DNA of 64,000 bases from Bacillus sp. ISL-41 (GCF_018613235.1 NZ_JAGGQP010000032.1:62001-126000); one strand, 5' to 3'; shown: positions 36,711 through 46,961, counted from the first letter of the stretch. Notes: generated from the sequence alone by a model not told the origin. Numbers and translations: made by a program.

Positions 36711-36765
36711 GGCCTTTCCCAAGAGTCTGAATGAATTGTGAGGAGTAAAGAAAAAAAACAGCCAT

Positions 36766-37293
36766 TTAGACTGTCTTTTTACCTTGCCCTATTTGATATT
36801 CATATTGTCCGGCAAGCAGTTTCATGACATGAGTGAACATTTCACTTCTGTTGATCTGTCCATTCGTAAAGATTCCGACTGCTCCTTCGTTTTTGCGGAC
36901 GTTTTGTTTTTTTGCATATTCGTCCATTACCGGGCCTAGTTCGGCACCCTTCAATAACTGCCTGGCAATTTCTTCTGGGAGGGGGATCCTTGCGCCGCCG
37001 GCAATGATTGGCTCCATCCCTTTTACAGCTAAAGCTCCCCAATTGCATAGCATCAGTCCGTATGGAGTCTGCTGGACGCCGCCTTCCAGTCCAATCCCGA
37101 TATCAGCTCCCGCTCTTTCGGCAGCCTGTATGGCCCTGTTGACTGCCCCTTTGATTGTTTCCTCATCAGACATCGGCTGCTCGCTGACGCCTGATTCAGC
37201 ATCAACAGAAACGATTTCATATGAGTCATCCATGAACGCGCCCTTTACCGCGTTTATTTTAGCCGGATTTTTTGAACCCACTGCTATTCTCAT
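36766..37293 (-). CDS. DUF84 family inosine/xanthosine triphosphatase
   Basis: 175 residues. The family (YjjX type) hydrolyses non-canonical ITP and XTP, cleaning the nucleotide pool. Seen are the N-terminal VGSKNPAKINAV, the central SDEETIKGAVNRA and the GIGLEGGV block that binds the nucleotide. The ATG at 37293 follows AAAGGTGG and gives the usual length; an upstream in-frame codon at 37317 lacks a ribosome site. It is 67 bp downstream of the ytoP stop, behind a hairpin. Confidence 0.88.
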   Translation of the reverse strand: MRIAVGSKNPAKINAVKGAFMDDSYEIVSVDAESGVSEQPMSDEETIKGAVNRAIQAAERAGADIGIGLEGGVQQTPYGLMLCNWGALAVKGMEPIIAGGARIPLPEEIARQLLKGAELGPVMDEYAKKQNVRKNEGAVGIFTNGQINRSEMFTHVMKLLAGQYEYQIGQGKKTV

Positions 37294-37317
37294 AATTTGC
37301 GCCACCTTTCTTGCCAT

Positions 37318-37346
37318 GAAAAAGGAGCAGTTTTTCAGCTGCCCCT
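37318..37346 (-). terminator. Terminator of ytoP
   Basis: Minus-strand GGGGCAG, loop CTGAAAAA, CTGCTCC, TTTTTC. Between the ytoP stop and the DUF84 gene. Confidence 0.7.
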
Positions 37347-37360
37347 CATTACTGTTTTTA

Positions 37361-38434
37361 TTAGCTATTATTCTTGATTGTTTCCACAGTTGTTTTATCT
37401 GCTGCTTTTACAAGCTTGACTAGAAGTTCTTTTGCAGCCGCATAATCATCTACGTGGATCATGGATGCTGCAGTATGGATGTAGCGTGAGCAGATGCCGA
37501 TTACGGCACTTGGAATCCCCTGATTGGAAGTATGCACTCTTCCTGCATCCGTTCCGCCCTGGGAAACGAAGTACTGGTAAGGAATATCATGAGTTTCCGC
37601 CATATCAAGGATGAACTCTCTCATGCCTCTGTGCGTGACCATTGAGCGGTCAAGGATCCTCAACAGAGTTCCCTTGCCAAGCTGGCCGAACTCATTCTTA
37701 TCACCTGACATATCATTGGCGGGGCTTGCATCCAGTGCGAAGAAAATGTCCGGGTCGATCATGTTCGCAGCAGTTTGCGCGCCTCTTAAGCCGACTTCTT
37801 CCTGGACCGTAGCGCCTGAGTACAACATGTTCGGCAGCTGGATATCCTTTGTTTCCTTTAACAGCTCAACTGCCAGGCCACAGCCATATCGGTTATCCCA
37901 GGCTTTCGCAAGAATCTTCTTCTCGTTTGCCATTGGAGTGAACGGACAAATCGGTACGATTTGCTGCCCTGGTTTGATGCCGATGTTGATGGCATCTTCT
38001 TTATCGTCTGCACCGATATCGATCAGCATGTTCTTGATTTCCATCGGTTTATTTCGCTTTGACTCATCTAGCAGATGAGGCGGGATCGAACCGATTACAC
38101 CTGTTACCGGTCCATTGTTCGTGATGATCTGGACGCGCTGTGCCAAAAGAACCTGGCTCCACCAGCCGCCAAGGGTCTGGAATCGGATCATCCCGTTTTT
38201 CGTAATTGATGTGACCATGAAGCCAACTTCATCCATATGCCCGGCGACCATGATTTTCGGGCCGTTTGGGTCACCCTTTTTAACGCCGAATACACTGCCC
38301 AGTTTATCCTGGATCAGTTCATCCGAATACTGCTCCAATTGCTCGCGCATGAATTTACGGACTGCATGCTCGTTGCCTGGTGCTCCAGGCAGTTCTGTCA
38401 ATGTTTTAAACAGACTCAATGTTTGCTCGTTCAT
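37361..38434 (-). CDS. ytoP: M42-family glutamyl aminopeptidase YtoP
   Basis: 357 residues. Cobalt/zinc-dependent aminopeptidase of the M42 (FrvX/PepA) family, usually a large tetrahedral complex in the cytoplasm. Metal ligands are visible in [10 protein letters not shown] (His near 67), KAWDNRYG (Asp near 181), [10 protein letters not shown] (Glu pair near 213) and ALDASPAND (Asp near 236), with late [16 protein letters not shown] at 38434 follows AAGGAGAAG. Position matches ytoP of B. subtilis. Confidence 0.93.
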   Translation of the reverse strand: MNEQTLSLFKTLTELPGAPGNEHAVRKFMREQLEQYSDELIQDKLGSVFGVKKGDPNGPKIMVAGHMDEVGFMVTSITKNGMIRFQTLGGWWSQVLLAQRVQIITNNGPVTGVIGSIPPHLLDESKRNKPMEIKNMLIDIGADDKEDAINIGIKPGQQIVPICPFTPMANEKKILAKAWDNRYGCGLAVELLKETKDIQLPNMLYSGATVQEEVGLRGAQTAANMIDPDIFFALDASPANDMSGDKNEFGQLGKGTLLRILDRSMVTHRGMREFILDMAETHDIPYQYFVSQGGTDAGRVHTSNQGIPSAVIGICSRYIHTAASMIHVDDYAAAKELLVKLVKAADKTTVETIKNNS

Positions 38435-38639
38435 ATAACTTCTCCTTCTCACTAAAAAATTTAGATTTACTAAAGATTATGTATTTATACATTTCATTTT
38501 ACAGAACATTCATTATGCTTGCCAGTCTAAATCGTGCCATACGCGTTTTTTGCGGGCATTAATTCTTTGCTCTCCATGTGTGATTTGTTATGATGAAGAT
38601 AACTTGAAATTCCATATATAACCTTGGAGGTCCTTGACT

Positions 38640-38954
38640 ATGAACTGGAAAGCCTTTTTCATTGGCGTTGGCGCCGGACTGGCAGGTGCGTATGCTGTAA
38701 AGGAACTTGCTTCACAAAAAGAAACCGTGTCAGCCGAAAAAGTACTGAATCATGCGAAGGCAGCTTTTAAAAAATCAGGGCCGATCAGCGGCTCATGGAT
38801 CAATATGACGGCTGAACCATATTCAAAACCGCCTGTTGACTACCAGGTATATAAAGGTGGTATTTCCCGCAATGTCGACGGTAAGGTCGAACAATTTGAA
38901 TTCATCGCCGACGCAGCAACAGGAGCTATTCTCGATGCATACCCGCTGGATTAA
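38640..38954 (+). CDS. ytzB: Small PepSY-domain protein YtzB
   Basis: 104 residues, the size of B. subtilis YtzB. A hydrophobic N-terminus (AFFIGVGAGLAGAYAV, about residues 4-19) that may anchor it in the membrane precedes a PepSY-like domain ending DAATGAILDAYPLD. PepSY domains are thought to inhibit proteases; no direct evidence here. The ATG at 38640 lies nine bases after TTGGAGG; a TTG six bases earlier is less likely. Confidence 0.88.
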   Translation: MNWKAFFIGVGAGLAGAYAVKELASQKETVSAEKVLNHAKAAFKKSGPISGSWINMTAEPYSKPPVDYQVYKGGISRNVDGKVEQFEFIADAATGAILDAYPLD

Positions 38955-38966
38955 TATCTGTTAAAA

Positions 38967-38999
38967 TGAAGACCTGCTCAGCGCAGGTCTATTTTTTTC
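38967..38999. terminator. Bidirectional terminator between ytzB and ytnP
   Basis: Stem AGACCTG/CAGGTCT with loop CTCAGCG and a T tract on the plus side; it overlaps the end of the convergent ytnP gene. Confidence 0.8.
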
Positions 39000-39828
39000 T
39001 CTCAATTGTTTGAGTTATTTTACCATCCTGATCAAATTTTACTGCGCGATAGACTGCATCATGATAAAAAGTGAACCAGGCATCTTTGCTGATCCCAAAT
39101 TCAAGCCATTTCTGTTTGGCGAAAATCGAATCCATTGGATAATCGTCGTAGGCCATCACCCAAAGAGGATTCTGATGAGCGTGAGTAGGCATGATATCAG
39201 CCATGTGGACCACTGTAAGTTCTTCATCTTCAATGGTCAGGATTGAATGTCCATCACTATGGCCGCCAGTGTGGATCATTTTAATCGGACCAAATGACCA
39301 TTCCTTTTCGAATGTCTCAACCTGCTGCTCAATTCCTTGCCAGTTTTCTTTCCAGTATGTACTCTTGGACCGGATATTCGGATTGCGCATTTCATCCCAC
39401 TCGACCTGGGAAGTAATGATTTTCGCGTTCGGGAAAACTGAGACAAGTTCACCGCTTGAATCCATCGTCAACCCGCAAGCATGGTCAAAATGCATGTGAG
39501 TCATCAACACGTAATCGATATCTTCAGGCTTCAAGCCCCGCTTTTCCAGCTCTGGCATTAGGCTTGATTCTTCTAGGACTCCAAAATTGCGTTTTTGCTT
39601 CTCATTCAGTTTTCCATTCCCCATGCCGCTTTCAACAAGGAAATTCTTTCCCTCTGCCTGAATCAAAATTGGATCAGTTCGCAGCTCAATCTGATTTTTG
39701 TCATTCGCCTCATACTTTCGCGACCATAATGGTTTCGGGACAACCCCAAACATCGCACCGCCATCAAGATGAGTGACTCCACCGTTCAGCCACTCCAGTT
39801 TTACACTTCGAAGCTCAAGCTTTTCCAT
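38989..39828 (-). CDS. ytnP: Metallo-beta-lactamase-fold lactonase YtnP
   Basis: 279 residues. The zinc motif [10 protein letters not shown] (near residue 109) and the later [10 protein letters not shown] and [10 protein letters not shown] blocks complete the dinuclear metal site. YtnP homologues in Bacillus are quorum-quenching N-acyl-homoserine lactonases and interfere with Streptomyces signalling in B. subtilis. The N-terminal [19 protein letters not shown] block is characteristic of YtnP. ATG at 39828 follows AGGGGG. Substrate is inferred from the family. Confidence 0.92.
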   Translation of the reverse strand: MEKLELRSVKLEWLNGGVTHLDGGAMFGVVPKPLWSRKYEANDKNQIELRTDPILIQAEGKNFLVESGMGNGKLNEKQKRNFGVLEESSLMPELEKRGLKPEDIDYVLMTHMHFDHACGLTMDSSGELVSVFPNAKIITSQVEWDEMRNPNIRSKSTYWKENWQGIEQQVETFEKEWSFGPIKMIHTGGHSDGHSILTIEDEELTVVHMADIMPTHAHQNPLWVMAYDDYPMDSIFAKQKWLEFGISKDAWFTFYHDAVYRAVKFDQDGKITQTIERKK

Positions 39829-39970
39829 CGCACATCCCCCTTTTTTACTTGATTGTAACACTCGGATTTTAAATTTTTAAATAATTCGGCTCCTTTTTTA
39901 GTAGGTGACAGAGAATATGGTCATATTTTTAACATCATACAATAGGAATTCTATTATATTGCCGGAATTC

Positions 39971-40069
39971 AAACTTTATTGGGAATACTTTATTTTTATT
40001 GGCGATCAGATTTGCATTATCGATTCCACATTTTTATTGGCGAATTTCACATATTTATTCACGAACTGG
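39971..40069. repeat. Degenerate ~20-bp tandem repeat, TTTATTGGCGA type
   Basis: TTTATTGG(G/C)GA-like blocks occur near 39975, 39995, 40015, 40034 and 40055, spaced about 19-21 bp. The 306-bp gap between ytnP and trmB holds only this and the trmB terminator. Confidence 0.65.
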
Positions 40070-40095
40070 AAAATATCGAGCTTTTTTTCCAAGTA

Positions 40096-40132
40096 AAAAA
40101 ACCGGTCGATGTAAAATCGCCGGTCTTTCCAT
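40096..40132 (-). terminator. Terminator of trmB
   Basis: Minus-strand CCGGCGAT, loop TTTAC, ATCGACCGG (one bulge), then TTTTTTTAC. Confidence 0.8.
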
Positions 40133-40134
40133 CT

Positions 40135-40782
40135 TTATTTTTCAGAAACAAATTGTACCTCACATCGGTAAATGCGGCTGCCGCGGGAGGAGAATTTCTC
40201 TTCGTATTCAGTCATGATGTTGCCTTCGTAATCACTGTTGTGAAGATCGAGGCTTACATAGTTAAGCTTCATGCCATAATGCGAAAAGCTGACAAGGGAG
40301 TATTCAAACAAACCCTGGTTGTCTGTCTTAAAGTGGATTTCACCATTTTTCACAAGGATGGATTCGTATACTTCAAGGAATGACTTGAATGTCAATCTTC
40401 TCTTTTCATGGCGTGTTTTTGGCCATGGATCGGAGAAGTTCAGATAAACCCTGCTCACGTCTCCGCTCTCAAAGTACTTGGCAAGCTCTGCACCATTCAC
40501 ATTCATCAGCTTGCAGTTTGGCAAATCCACTTCAATCAGCTTGTCCAGCGCACTGACGATGACGCTCTCCTGCAATTCAATTCCAATATAGTTAATGTCC
40601 GGATTAGCTTTTGCCATACCAGTGATGAACTGGCCTTTTCCTGTACCAATCTCAATGTGGAGGGGTTGATCCTTCTCAAACACTTTACCCCAGTTTCCAC
40701 GGTGCTGTTCTGGTTCATGAATCACAAAATTCGAATACTCAAGTAATTTATCTTTAGCCCAAGGCTTGTTTCTTAGTCTCAT
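40135..40782 (-). CDS. trmB: tRNA (guanine-N7-)-methyltransferase
   Basis: 215 residues. Methylates N7 of G46 in the tRNA variable loop using S-adenosylmethionine. The SAM site [12 protein letters not shown] (near residue 43) and the family signature [19 protein letters not shown] (near 112) are intact. The N-terminus MRLRNKPWA is typical. ATG at 40782 follows AGAGGTG. Divergent from ytzH. Confidence 0.97.
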   Translation of the reverse strand: MRLRNKPWAKDKLLEYSNFVIHEPEQHRGNWGKVFEKDQPLHIEIGTGKGQFITGMAKANPDINYIGIELQESVIVSALDKLIEVDLPNCKLMNVNGAELAKYFESGDVSRVYLNFSDPWPKTRHEKRRLTFKSFLEVYESILVKNGEIHFKTDNQGLFEYSLVSFSHYGMKLNYVSLDLHNSDYEGNIMTEYEEKFSSRGSRIYRCEVQFVSEK

Positions 40783-40929
40783 TTTGACACCTCTGTACTA
40801 TTTTCATTCGTTTCAAACAATATCATGCAACCCATATGTTTTCAAGGTGAAATTTATCGCGGCTGCATAAACACAAAAAGGAATCCACAATCTATAGGTG
40901 AATTCCTTTTAAAAGAAAGGGTGATCATT

Positions 40930-41208
40930 GTGCCTTTAAGCCACCATGACCAGGTAAATTTATTGAAGGATATATTAAGCAACCAGCAGACTGACTGCTG
41001 CGGTTCGGTTGCGGAGTATCAGCAATTAGAACGCCTGATCAAATCGTTGATGGTCAACACAAATGTTGACGGCAACATCAAATCGATTCTGCAGGATGTT
41101 TATCAGTATAGCCAAAACGGTGTCAATGCCTCTGACCTGGAACAGCATATCCAGACAAATCGAGGCCAGTTAACCCAATGGGTCGATGACATCGGACAAT
41201 TCTCATGA
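40930..41208 (+). CDS. ytzH: YtzH-like protein
   Basis: 92 residues, as in B. subtilis YtzH. All-helical, begins MPLSHHDQVNLLKDILS and has DCCGSVAEYQQLERL. No known function. GTG start at 40930, preceded by AAAGGGTGATC; the frame is open from 40825 but that part has no family resemblance. It converges with ytmP with only six bases between them. Confidence 0.9.
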   Translation: MPLSHHDQVNLLKDILSNQQTDCCGSVAEYQQLERLIKSLMVNTNVDGNIKSILQDVYQYSQNGVNASDLEQHIQTNRGQLTQWVDDIGQFS

Positions 41209-41214
41209 GAAAAA

Positions 41215-41988
41215 TTAAATAAGTGCCTTTAAAAAATCAATCCATTTTTCCATTTCTGGAATGCGGTTCTGGTTTTTATGCCATTGAATCGCTGAAAGTG
41301 ACTGAGCAAGTGCATACCATTTCATCCGCTGCTGGAGGTTTTCCGTCAGGGTGATACCGTATTTATCCAGCCAGTCCTCCCATTCTTCTACTGGTATATA
41401 GGAATACAAGAGAAGTCCAAGATCGATCGCAGGGTCGGCGATCATTGCGCCATCCCAGTCGATTAAATACAACTGGTTGTCTTCGGTAAGCAGCCAGTTG
41501 TTATGATTTACATCACAATGACAGACAACCTTTTCGTCAACATCGATATGGCCAACGTTTGCAGTTAAAAACTTTAATGAATCTATGACAGCCTGCTTCG
41601 TACGAAGCTCCTCATCCAATTCCTCATTCAGGGCATGAAGGAACATCTCAGGTTTCAGCGGGCTTTTTCCCAGCCTGGTAAGCATCCCAAGAAGCGGTTC
41701 TGACGCATGGATCTTCTTCAACAGCTTGGCCACACGGTCGTTGTTCATATCCCCGGGCTTCAGCTCTCGTCCATTCATCCATTGCTGCGCTGTTATGACA
41801 TCTCCGTTTTCTAACCTTTTCGTCCAAACAAGCTTGGGTACAATTCCTTCTGCGGAGAGAACAGCAAGAAAAGGGGATGAATTACGTTTTAGAAACAGCC
41901 TTTGTTCTTCATGCTGCGCAAAATAAGCGGCACCGGTTGCACCGCCTGCAGGAACGATCTCCCAATCCTGTCCAAATAAATGTTCCAA
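41215..41988 (-). CDS. ytmP: Aminoglycoside phosphotransferase/choline kinase-fold protein YtmP
   Basis: 257 residues, APH-type kinase fold. The catalytic loop HCDVNHNNWL (near residue 158) and the magnesium-binding IDWDGA (near 175) are intact; the N-terminus has the short GGATGAAYF glycine-rich loop. Substrate is unknown. ATG at 41988 follows AAGGTGA. In B. subtilis it also lies beside ytzH and amyX. The 280-bp region upstream (41989-42268) holds no recognised feature except A/T-rich likely promoter sequence. Confidence 0.88.
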   Translation of the reverse strand: MEHLFGQDWEIVPAGGATGAAYFAQHEEQRLFLKRNSSPFLAVLSAEGIVPKLVWTKRLENGDVITAQQWMNGRELKPGDMNNDRVAKLLKKIHASEPLLGMLTRLGKSPLKPEMFLHALNEELDEELRTKQAVIDSLKFLTANVGHIDVDEKVVCHCDVNHNNWLLTEDNQLYLIDWDGAMIADPAIDLGLLLYSYIPVEEWEDWLDKYGITLTENLQQRMKWYALAQSLSAIQWHKNQNRIPEMEKWIDFLKALI

Positions 41989-42268
41989 AGTTAGTCACCT
42001 TCATTTATCACTATTTCCCTTATGCTAAAAAACCGGAAATGGATTCTAATTCTAATTCGCCGTTGTTATTATTATCGGAAATAAAAAGACAGCTATTGAT
42101 AGAAAAATTCACACACAATAGCTATCCTATAAATTTTATCCCCTAGAGGCTGAGTACGTCAACCCCATGGATCTGAATTTAATATTGTGAAAAAGTTATC
42201 AAAAGAAAAGCAGAAGCCCTTTGATTAGCAGGAGCGGGCACTAGACTGTGCAGTATTAGTGAGTCTCC

Positions 42269-44419
42269 CTATTTTGCCAGCACAAACAAAGAACATGGCT
42301 CCAGCAGGACTTTATCTCCTTCTATATGGCGAAATGGCTGTGCTGAAGCTTTTTCATGGTCGGCGAGGACACTCCATTTTGTATCTTCCGTAAGTTCCAC
42401 AAGATGCTGATCCATCGATGGGTTAATGAGCACGATTATTTTTTCCCAATGTCCCCTCTCTTCTATTTCCGTCAGCAAATAGCCAATCAACGGAGCAGGC
42501 AATTGTAAGAATTCCATACGCCTGCGGATCTGTTCATTGTCCGGAAGGCGGAAAGCTTCGTTCGATCTGCGAATGTCGATGATTCCTTTGATGTAATCGA
42601 CATTATCCATGTTTGCATCCCGGAGGTCCCAATCGAGCCAGTTTATATCATCAGGAGACCGGTAGCTGTTGCCAATCCCTTTTTTCGACCTGAAAAATTC
42701 CTGGCCGCTGTGCAAAAATGGAATTCCCTGTGCCAGCAAGACCATTGAAGTCGCCAGTCTGTGCTGCTTTTTTAAAATAGCTTCATCCTGGTCAGGATCA
42801 CAAATTTTCAGCTTATCCCACAATGTATGGTTATCATGTGATTCAATGTAATTCACGGATTGTCCCGGCTGCAAAAACAAGCCCTGTTTCCGCTTTCCGA
42901 TGCCTACGCTGCCTGCCATCACCTGTTTGGCTGCTTCCAGATAGCGATCATTGCCTAAAGCGTAGCCTTTATCATAAATATTAAAGGTACTGCCTTTAAT
43001 GGAATCGCGGAACCAATCATTGAACTGTCCTATTCCAGGCAATTTCGACTGATTCGAAATATTGGCTTTTCGATCAGGCGGGAGCGGAGTATTCAGGTCC
43101 CAGCCTTCACCTATGATCAGTATGTCGGAACTCACAGTATTTACCGCATTCCTGACAGCTGTCATTGTATTGATATCCAAAATGCCCATTAAGTCAAAGC
43201 GGAAGCCGTCGACATGATATTCATTCAGCCAATACATAACAGAGTCAACGATATATTTTCTCGCCATCAGCCTTTCGGAGGCAATATCGTTCCCCACTCC
43301 GGTTCCATTTGAAGGAAGGCCATTTGCATCGTGTCGGAAATAGTAGCCGGGAACGATTTTTTCAAAAGGTGAGTCCTCGCGGATGTACACATGATTATAG
43401 ACCACATCCATAATGACGCCCATCCCCTGGCGGTGTATAGCATGAATCAATTGTTTCAGCTCGCTGATCCTGTTATAGGGATCTTCGGGGTCAGAGGCAT
43501 AACTCCCATCTGGTACATTAAAATGAACCGGGTTATATCCCCAGTTATATTCCCTGTCGCGATCCAGTTCGTCTACTCCTTCAAAATCGTGAAAAGGCAG
43601 CAGTTCTATATGCGTGACTCCCAGGCTTTTAATGTAAGAAAGTCCAGTCTCCATTCCGTTGGCACTTTTTGTAGCTGCTTCCGCTGCACCCAGATATGTT
43701 CCTTTCCTGACCGCTCCACTGTTCGGGTGCTTCGTCAGGTCCCTGATATGGACTTCATAGATGATAGCGTCAACTGGCTGTTTTAATTTCGGGACATCAG
43801 TATGGGCTGCCTTTGCCTTTTCTTTGTCGATGACAACGCCATATTCACCATTGACAGTTAAAGCAGTTGCATATGGGTCAACAGCTTCTCTCCATTCAAG
43901 GTTGATACAGACCAGGAACGAATACTTGTAAAGCTCCAGGTTCCGGTCTACCTCAATACTCCATACGCCCTTATCGACACGTTTCATCTCGAAAAGCTCA
44001 GAGGTCTGGTCATCTTCCTCGAAAAGCCTCAGCTTTACTTTTGTAGCGGTCGGAGCCCATAGCTTGAAAATGGCCGTTTCAGTTGTATAGCTGACACCAA
44101 GGTCATTCCCGCCGTAAAAAAATAATGAATCAAATTCCTCCGTTCGGATGACTGCTCCAATTTGCAGATCCGTTTGTCCGCCATGCTCATCGAAAATCAC
44201 GTAAGTTTTACCTAACTCAGGCCTGATACTGCATAAGCAAATGTATTTTACTGCATCCTCCAGCAATACCTTCTCCTGGATTGCCAATGGCAAATCAACG
44301 CCTTCTCCTTTTAGGCGGAACTCATTGGAAGTTCCTTCAAAATATGAATAAGGAAGTAATACGGTAATAATATCCACTTGATCAAGATAGGCGTTAAATT
44401 CCCTTTCAATGGCAATCAT
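42269..44419 (-). CDS. amyX: Type I pullulanase
   Basis: 716 residues. Hydrolyses alpha-1,6 branches in pullulan and related glucans. An N-terminal carbohydrate-binding/early-set domain (about residues 100-210) precedes the GH13 barrel. The pullulanase block YNWGYNPVHFNVPDGSYASDP is present, and conserved regions are VMDVVYNHV, DGFRFDLMG (nucleophile Asp near 407), IIGEGWDL (acid/base Glu near 436) and ESHDNHTLWDKL. No signal peptide, so it is cytoplasmic, acting on internal maltodextrin or glycogen-like glucan. Its start overlaps the end of ytlR by 14 bp. Confidence 0.95.
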   Translation of the reverse strand: MIAIEREFNAYLDQVDIITVLLPYSYFEGTSNEFRLKGEGVDLPLAIQEKVLLEDAVKYICLCSIRPELGKTYVIFDEHGGQTDLQIGAVIRTEEFDSLFFYGGNDLGVSYTTETAIFKLWAPTATKVKLRLFEEDDQTSELFEMKRVDKGVWSIEVDRNLELYKYSFLVCINLEWREAVDPYATALTVNGEYGVVIDKEKAKAAHTDVPKLKQPVDAIIYEVHIRDLTKHPNSGAVRKGTYLGAAEAATKSANGMETGLSYIKSLGVTHIELLPFHDFEGVDELDRDREYNWGYNPVHFNVPDGSYASDPEDPYNRISELKQLIHAIHRQGMGVIMDVVYNHVYIREDSPFEKIVPGYYFRHDANGLPSNGTGVGNDIASERLMARKYIVDSVMYWLNEYHVDGFRFDLMGILDINTMTAVRNAVNTVSSDILIIGEGWDLNTPLPPDRKANISNQSKLPGIGQFNDWFRDSIKGSTFNIYDKGYALGNDRYLEAAKQVMAGSVGIGKRKQGLFLQPGQSVNYIESHDNHTLWDKLKICDPDQDEAILKKQHRLATSMVLLAQGIPFLHSGQEFFRSKKGIGNSYRSPDDINWLDWDLRDANMDNVDYIKGIIDIRRSNEAFRLPDNEQIRRRMEFLQLPAPLIGYLLTEIEERGHWEKIIVLINPSMDQHLVELTEDTKWSVLADHEKASAQPFRHIEGDKVLLEPCSLFVLAK

Positions 44420-45386
44420 TCATTTTCAACTCCTCGGTATGCCCTAGATTGTTTTTTCCAGATAGAATTTTCAAGGCTTTTGGACATGCCTGGATTTTCA
44501 ACGGTGTATGTCCGATAGTTTCACCATCTGCATGCGCTAAAACTTCAGCAGTGGATTCAATAGTAATCGATTTACCAGTAAACTGCTCAACCTCCCGGAA
44601 TTTAGTATGCTTTCCCCAGAAGACACTGATGAAAACCAATAACAGCTTCAATCTCGAGATCTTATGCACGACCGTTATGTCGAGAATCCCGTCATCCGGG
44701 AGAGCAGCTGGAGCAATCTTCATGCCCCCTCCGTAGTATGGCTGGTTCGAAACGGTGACAAACCAGGCTTTGCTGTATTTATACAATTTGCCATCAACTG
44801 TCACCTCGATAGGAATCGTCCTGAAAGTGAGTAGTTTTTTGACAAGAATATAAACATAGACCAGCCTTCCCAATGAAAAACGGTTGAGGAGGCCTTTCAT
44901 CCGGGACTCATTTGAATCCTTTGCGACAGCAGCATCAAAGCCTACTCCCATATTATTCATAAAATAGGTTTCCTGTAATTCATTGTGCTGAATTTTTCCG
45001 ATATCGATTTCTGAGGTGTAGCCATAACTTTTATCCACGATCAAACTTAAAGCATGTACTGACTTTTTCGGAATATCAAAGCCCCTTGAAAAATCATTCC
45101 CTGAACCGCCTGGAATGAACCCGACGGAAATGTTCGAGTAGGACGCCGCTCCGTTCACCACTTCATGCAATGTGCCGTCCCCTCCGACTGCCGCAATTAT
45201 TACGGGTTTGCCGTCAGCTTTTCGGGCTAAAGACTCTGCCAGCTCTTGAGCATGCCCAGGGTATTCAGTAAAAAAAGCAAGGTACGCAATGTCCAGGTCC
45301 TCCAGCTCTTTCTCTATGTTTCTCCAAATCTCCCGGCAGCTCCCATTTTTCGCATTGGGATTGACGATAAAATAGATCTTCTCCAT
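44406..45386 (-). CDS. ytlR: Diacylglycerol/lipid kinase family protein YtlR
   Basis: 326 residues, DAGK catalytic fold. The nucleotide-binding GGDGTLHEVVNG (near residue 68) and GFIPGGSGNDFSRG (near 91) are intact, and the C-terminal beta-sandwich has ILDITVV. Phosphorylates a lipid or a related substrate, not known for YtlR. ATG at 45386 follows AAAGGTTGA. It lies upstream of amyX with overlap, so translation is coupled, and downstream of ytlQ. Confidence 0.93.
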   Translation of the reverse strand: MEKIYFIVNPNAKNGSCREIWRNIEKELEDLDIAYLAFFTEYPGHAQELAESLARKADGKPVIIAAVGGDGTLHEVVNGAASYSNISVGFIPGGSGNDFSRGFDIPKKSVHALSLIVDKSYGYTSEIDIGKIQHNELQETYFMNNMGVGFDAAVAKDSNESRMKGLLNRFSLGRLVYVYILVKKLLTFRTIPIEVTVDGKLYKYSKAWFVTVSNQPYYGGGMKIAPAALPDDGILDITVVHKISRLKLLLVFISVFWGKHTKFREVEQFTGKSITIESTAEVLAHADGETIGHTPLKIQACPKALKILSGKNNLGHTEELKMNDCH

Positions 45387-45420
45387 ATGATCAACCTTTA
45401 TCTAATTAATAGGGGTCTTT

Positions 45421-46380
45421 TTATTGTTCGCTCTTCGGACTGTTTTCCCACTCAAGCCTTCTGACCGATGTGGTCTGGCCGTACTGCAGAAGAACCTGTG
45501 CTGCTTTTAATTGCATATGCTTCAATGGAGATTTCATGCCTCTCAAGCCCATGAACCAGTCCTCGAAATTACGTTTTTCAATGAATTGTACGCCATAAGG
45601 CGGCTGTGGATAGTCGATGAACCCATTCCTGCTGATCAGCAGTTTTTGTACTGGAAGCTCAACATCGTACATATCAAAAAGAGTCTTGACGATTTTCTCT
45701 GTCCGGTTTAGCGCAATCAGCGGATTCAGGATTTTCTTTTCCTTATTCCTCGTTTTCTTGATCCAAAAGCGGTCCTTGGACCCGACATATGCAGCATTCT
45801 CTTCAGCTTCGATGAACGAAATGCACATGGCTGCAGCTGGAGTGATGATGATCAACTCTGCCTCGACCGGAGCTTTTTTTAATAAAAATATAGGTTTATA
45901 TAAAATGAGAAAGGTATCAGGAAATCGCTGCAGTAAAAATTTCAAGGTCGGATCGCTGAAAAATTCTTTTGTAATGAATGACCTTTCCGTCAATGTCGAG
46001 CTGGCCCATTTTAGCTGGAATGGCAGCAACCCATCGAGGAAGTGCTGTTTTAATTCCTCAATTGACTGTAAGTTGGTTATTGAATGTAGCATACCGTCGT
46101 CCATCAAATGTTCCTGATCTTCCTTATGTTCCCGGGTGCCCTCCTCCTTCACAGGCTCTGGCTGGCGCACCATGCTTTTGAGCTTGTGAAGGAGATTATT
46201 TGGCTGCTCCTCCTGTTGGATATCAAAGTGATTTTCACTAGTTTGTTTAGGACCGTTTTCCCATTTCTCCCTAATGCCCTCCCATTGTTTTTTCTTCAGA
46301 CGGACATATCTTGAGGGATAAAGGTAAATGTCCTGGGCATACCGTGATACATAGTCCTGGAGCTTGATTAATTGTGCCAT
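45421..46380 (-). CDS. ytlQ: YtlQ family protein
   Basis: 319 residues, function unknown. The N-terminal part is basic, AQLIKLQDYVSRYAQDIYLYPSRYVRLKKKQW, followed by a polar acidic linker (residues 45-85). The C-terminal half has alternating hydrophobic strands, such as VEAELIIITPAAAMCISFIE. A nuclease-related (NERD-like) fold has been suggested for similar proteins, but I see no catalytic motif. It sits between thpR and ytlR as in B. subtilis, in the same direction. Confidence 0.88.
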   Translation of the reverse strand: MAQLIKLQDYVSRYAQDIYLYPSRYVRLKKKQWEGIREKWENGPKQTSENHFDIQQEEQPNNLLHKLKSMVRQPEPVKEEGTREHKEDQEHLMDDGMLHSITNLQSIEELKQHFLDGLLPFQLKWASSTLTERSFITKEFFSDPTLKFLLQRFPDTFLILYKPIFLLKKAPVEAELIIITPAAAMCISFIEAEENAAYVGSKDRFWIKKTRNKEKKILNPLIALNRTEKIVKTLFDMYDVELPVQKLLISRNGFIDYPQPPYGVQFIEKRNFEDWFMGLRGMKSPLKHMQLKAAQVLLQYGQTTSVRRLEWENSPKSEQ

Positions 46381-46394
46381 TATTCGACCTGCCT

Positions 46395-46961
46395 TTAATC
46401 CTGCTTAGCAAGCGGGAATAGTGTAATCGGTTCATATTTTGGACTTTTCCCCAAATGAGTCTTGTACAAAACGACCCTCTCAGCTTGAAAAGTTAGTTCT
46501 TTTTTAAAAGGGTTGACTGCATCCAGCTGGCCAGCTTGGAAGGCTTCCTCGCCTGCCCATTTCCTCGCCATAGTGATATGTGGGCTGAACGGGCGTGCTT
46601 CAAGGGTAAAACCAGCAGCACTGCATGCAGAAAAAACTATTTTTCTTACTTCTTTCAAATCGGTGGATTTTTCAAGACCAGCCCAAAAAATTCTTGGAGA
46701 ATCCTTTCGGCCGAAGGTTCCTAGATGATTGACCTCCAATTTAAAAGTTGGTGTATTATTCAATGCTGCCCTAATCACTTCATTGGCAGCCTTTATTTTT
46801 GCTTCAGGTGCATTTCCGAGGAAAGCAAGCGTAATGTGTAAATCCTGTGGATGTACCCAGGTTTTAAAAGGCATTTTTTCCTTCATGCTGTGGATTGTCT
46901 CCTCCAGTATTGCTTTTGACTTGCCCGGAAGTTCGAGAGCATAGAAATAATGCGTCTGCAA
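46395..46961 (-). CDS. thpR: RNA 2',3'-cyclic phosphodiesterase (2H family)
   Basis: 188 residues. The two HxTx motifs of the 2H phosphoesterase family are present, HITLAFLG (near residue 43) and HITMAR (near 128). These hydrolyse 2',3'-cyclic phosphate on RNA ends; related enzymes were first described as 2'-5' RNA ligases. ATG at 46961 is preceded by AAGGGTG. First gene of thpR-ytlQ-ytlR-amyX, all on the minus strand with gaps of 14-34 bp or overlaps. Confidence 0.93.
   Translation of the reverse strand: MQTHYFYALELPGKSKAILEETIHSMKEKMPFKTWVHPQDLHITLAFLGNAPEAKIKAANEVIRAALNNTPTFKLEVNHLGTFGRKDSPRIFWAGLEKSTDLKEVRKIVFSACSAAGFTLEARPFSPHITMARKWAGEEAFQAGQLDAVNPFKKELTFQAERVVLYKTHLGKSPKYEPITLFPLAKQD

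Noticed and set aside
36550-36765. Minus-strand ORF with repeated SPIKPIGATKIL-like peptides
   Set aside because: It is created by the 52-bp tandem repeat; no start site signal, and its reading frame stops where the array stops.
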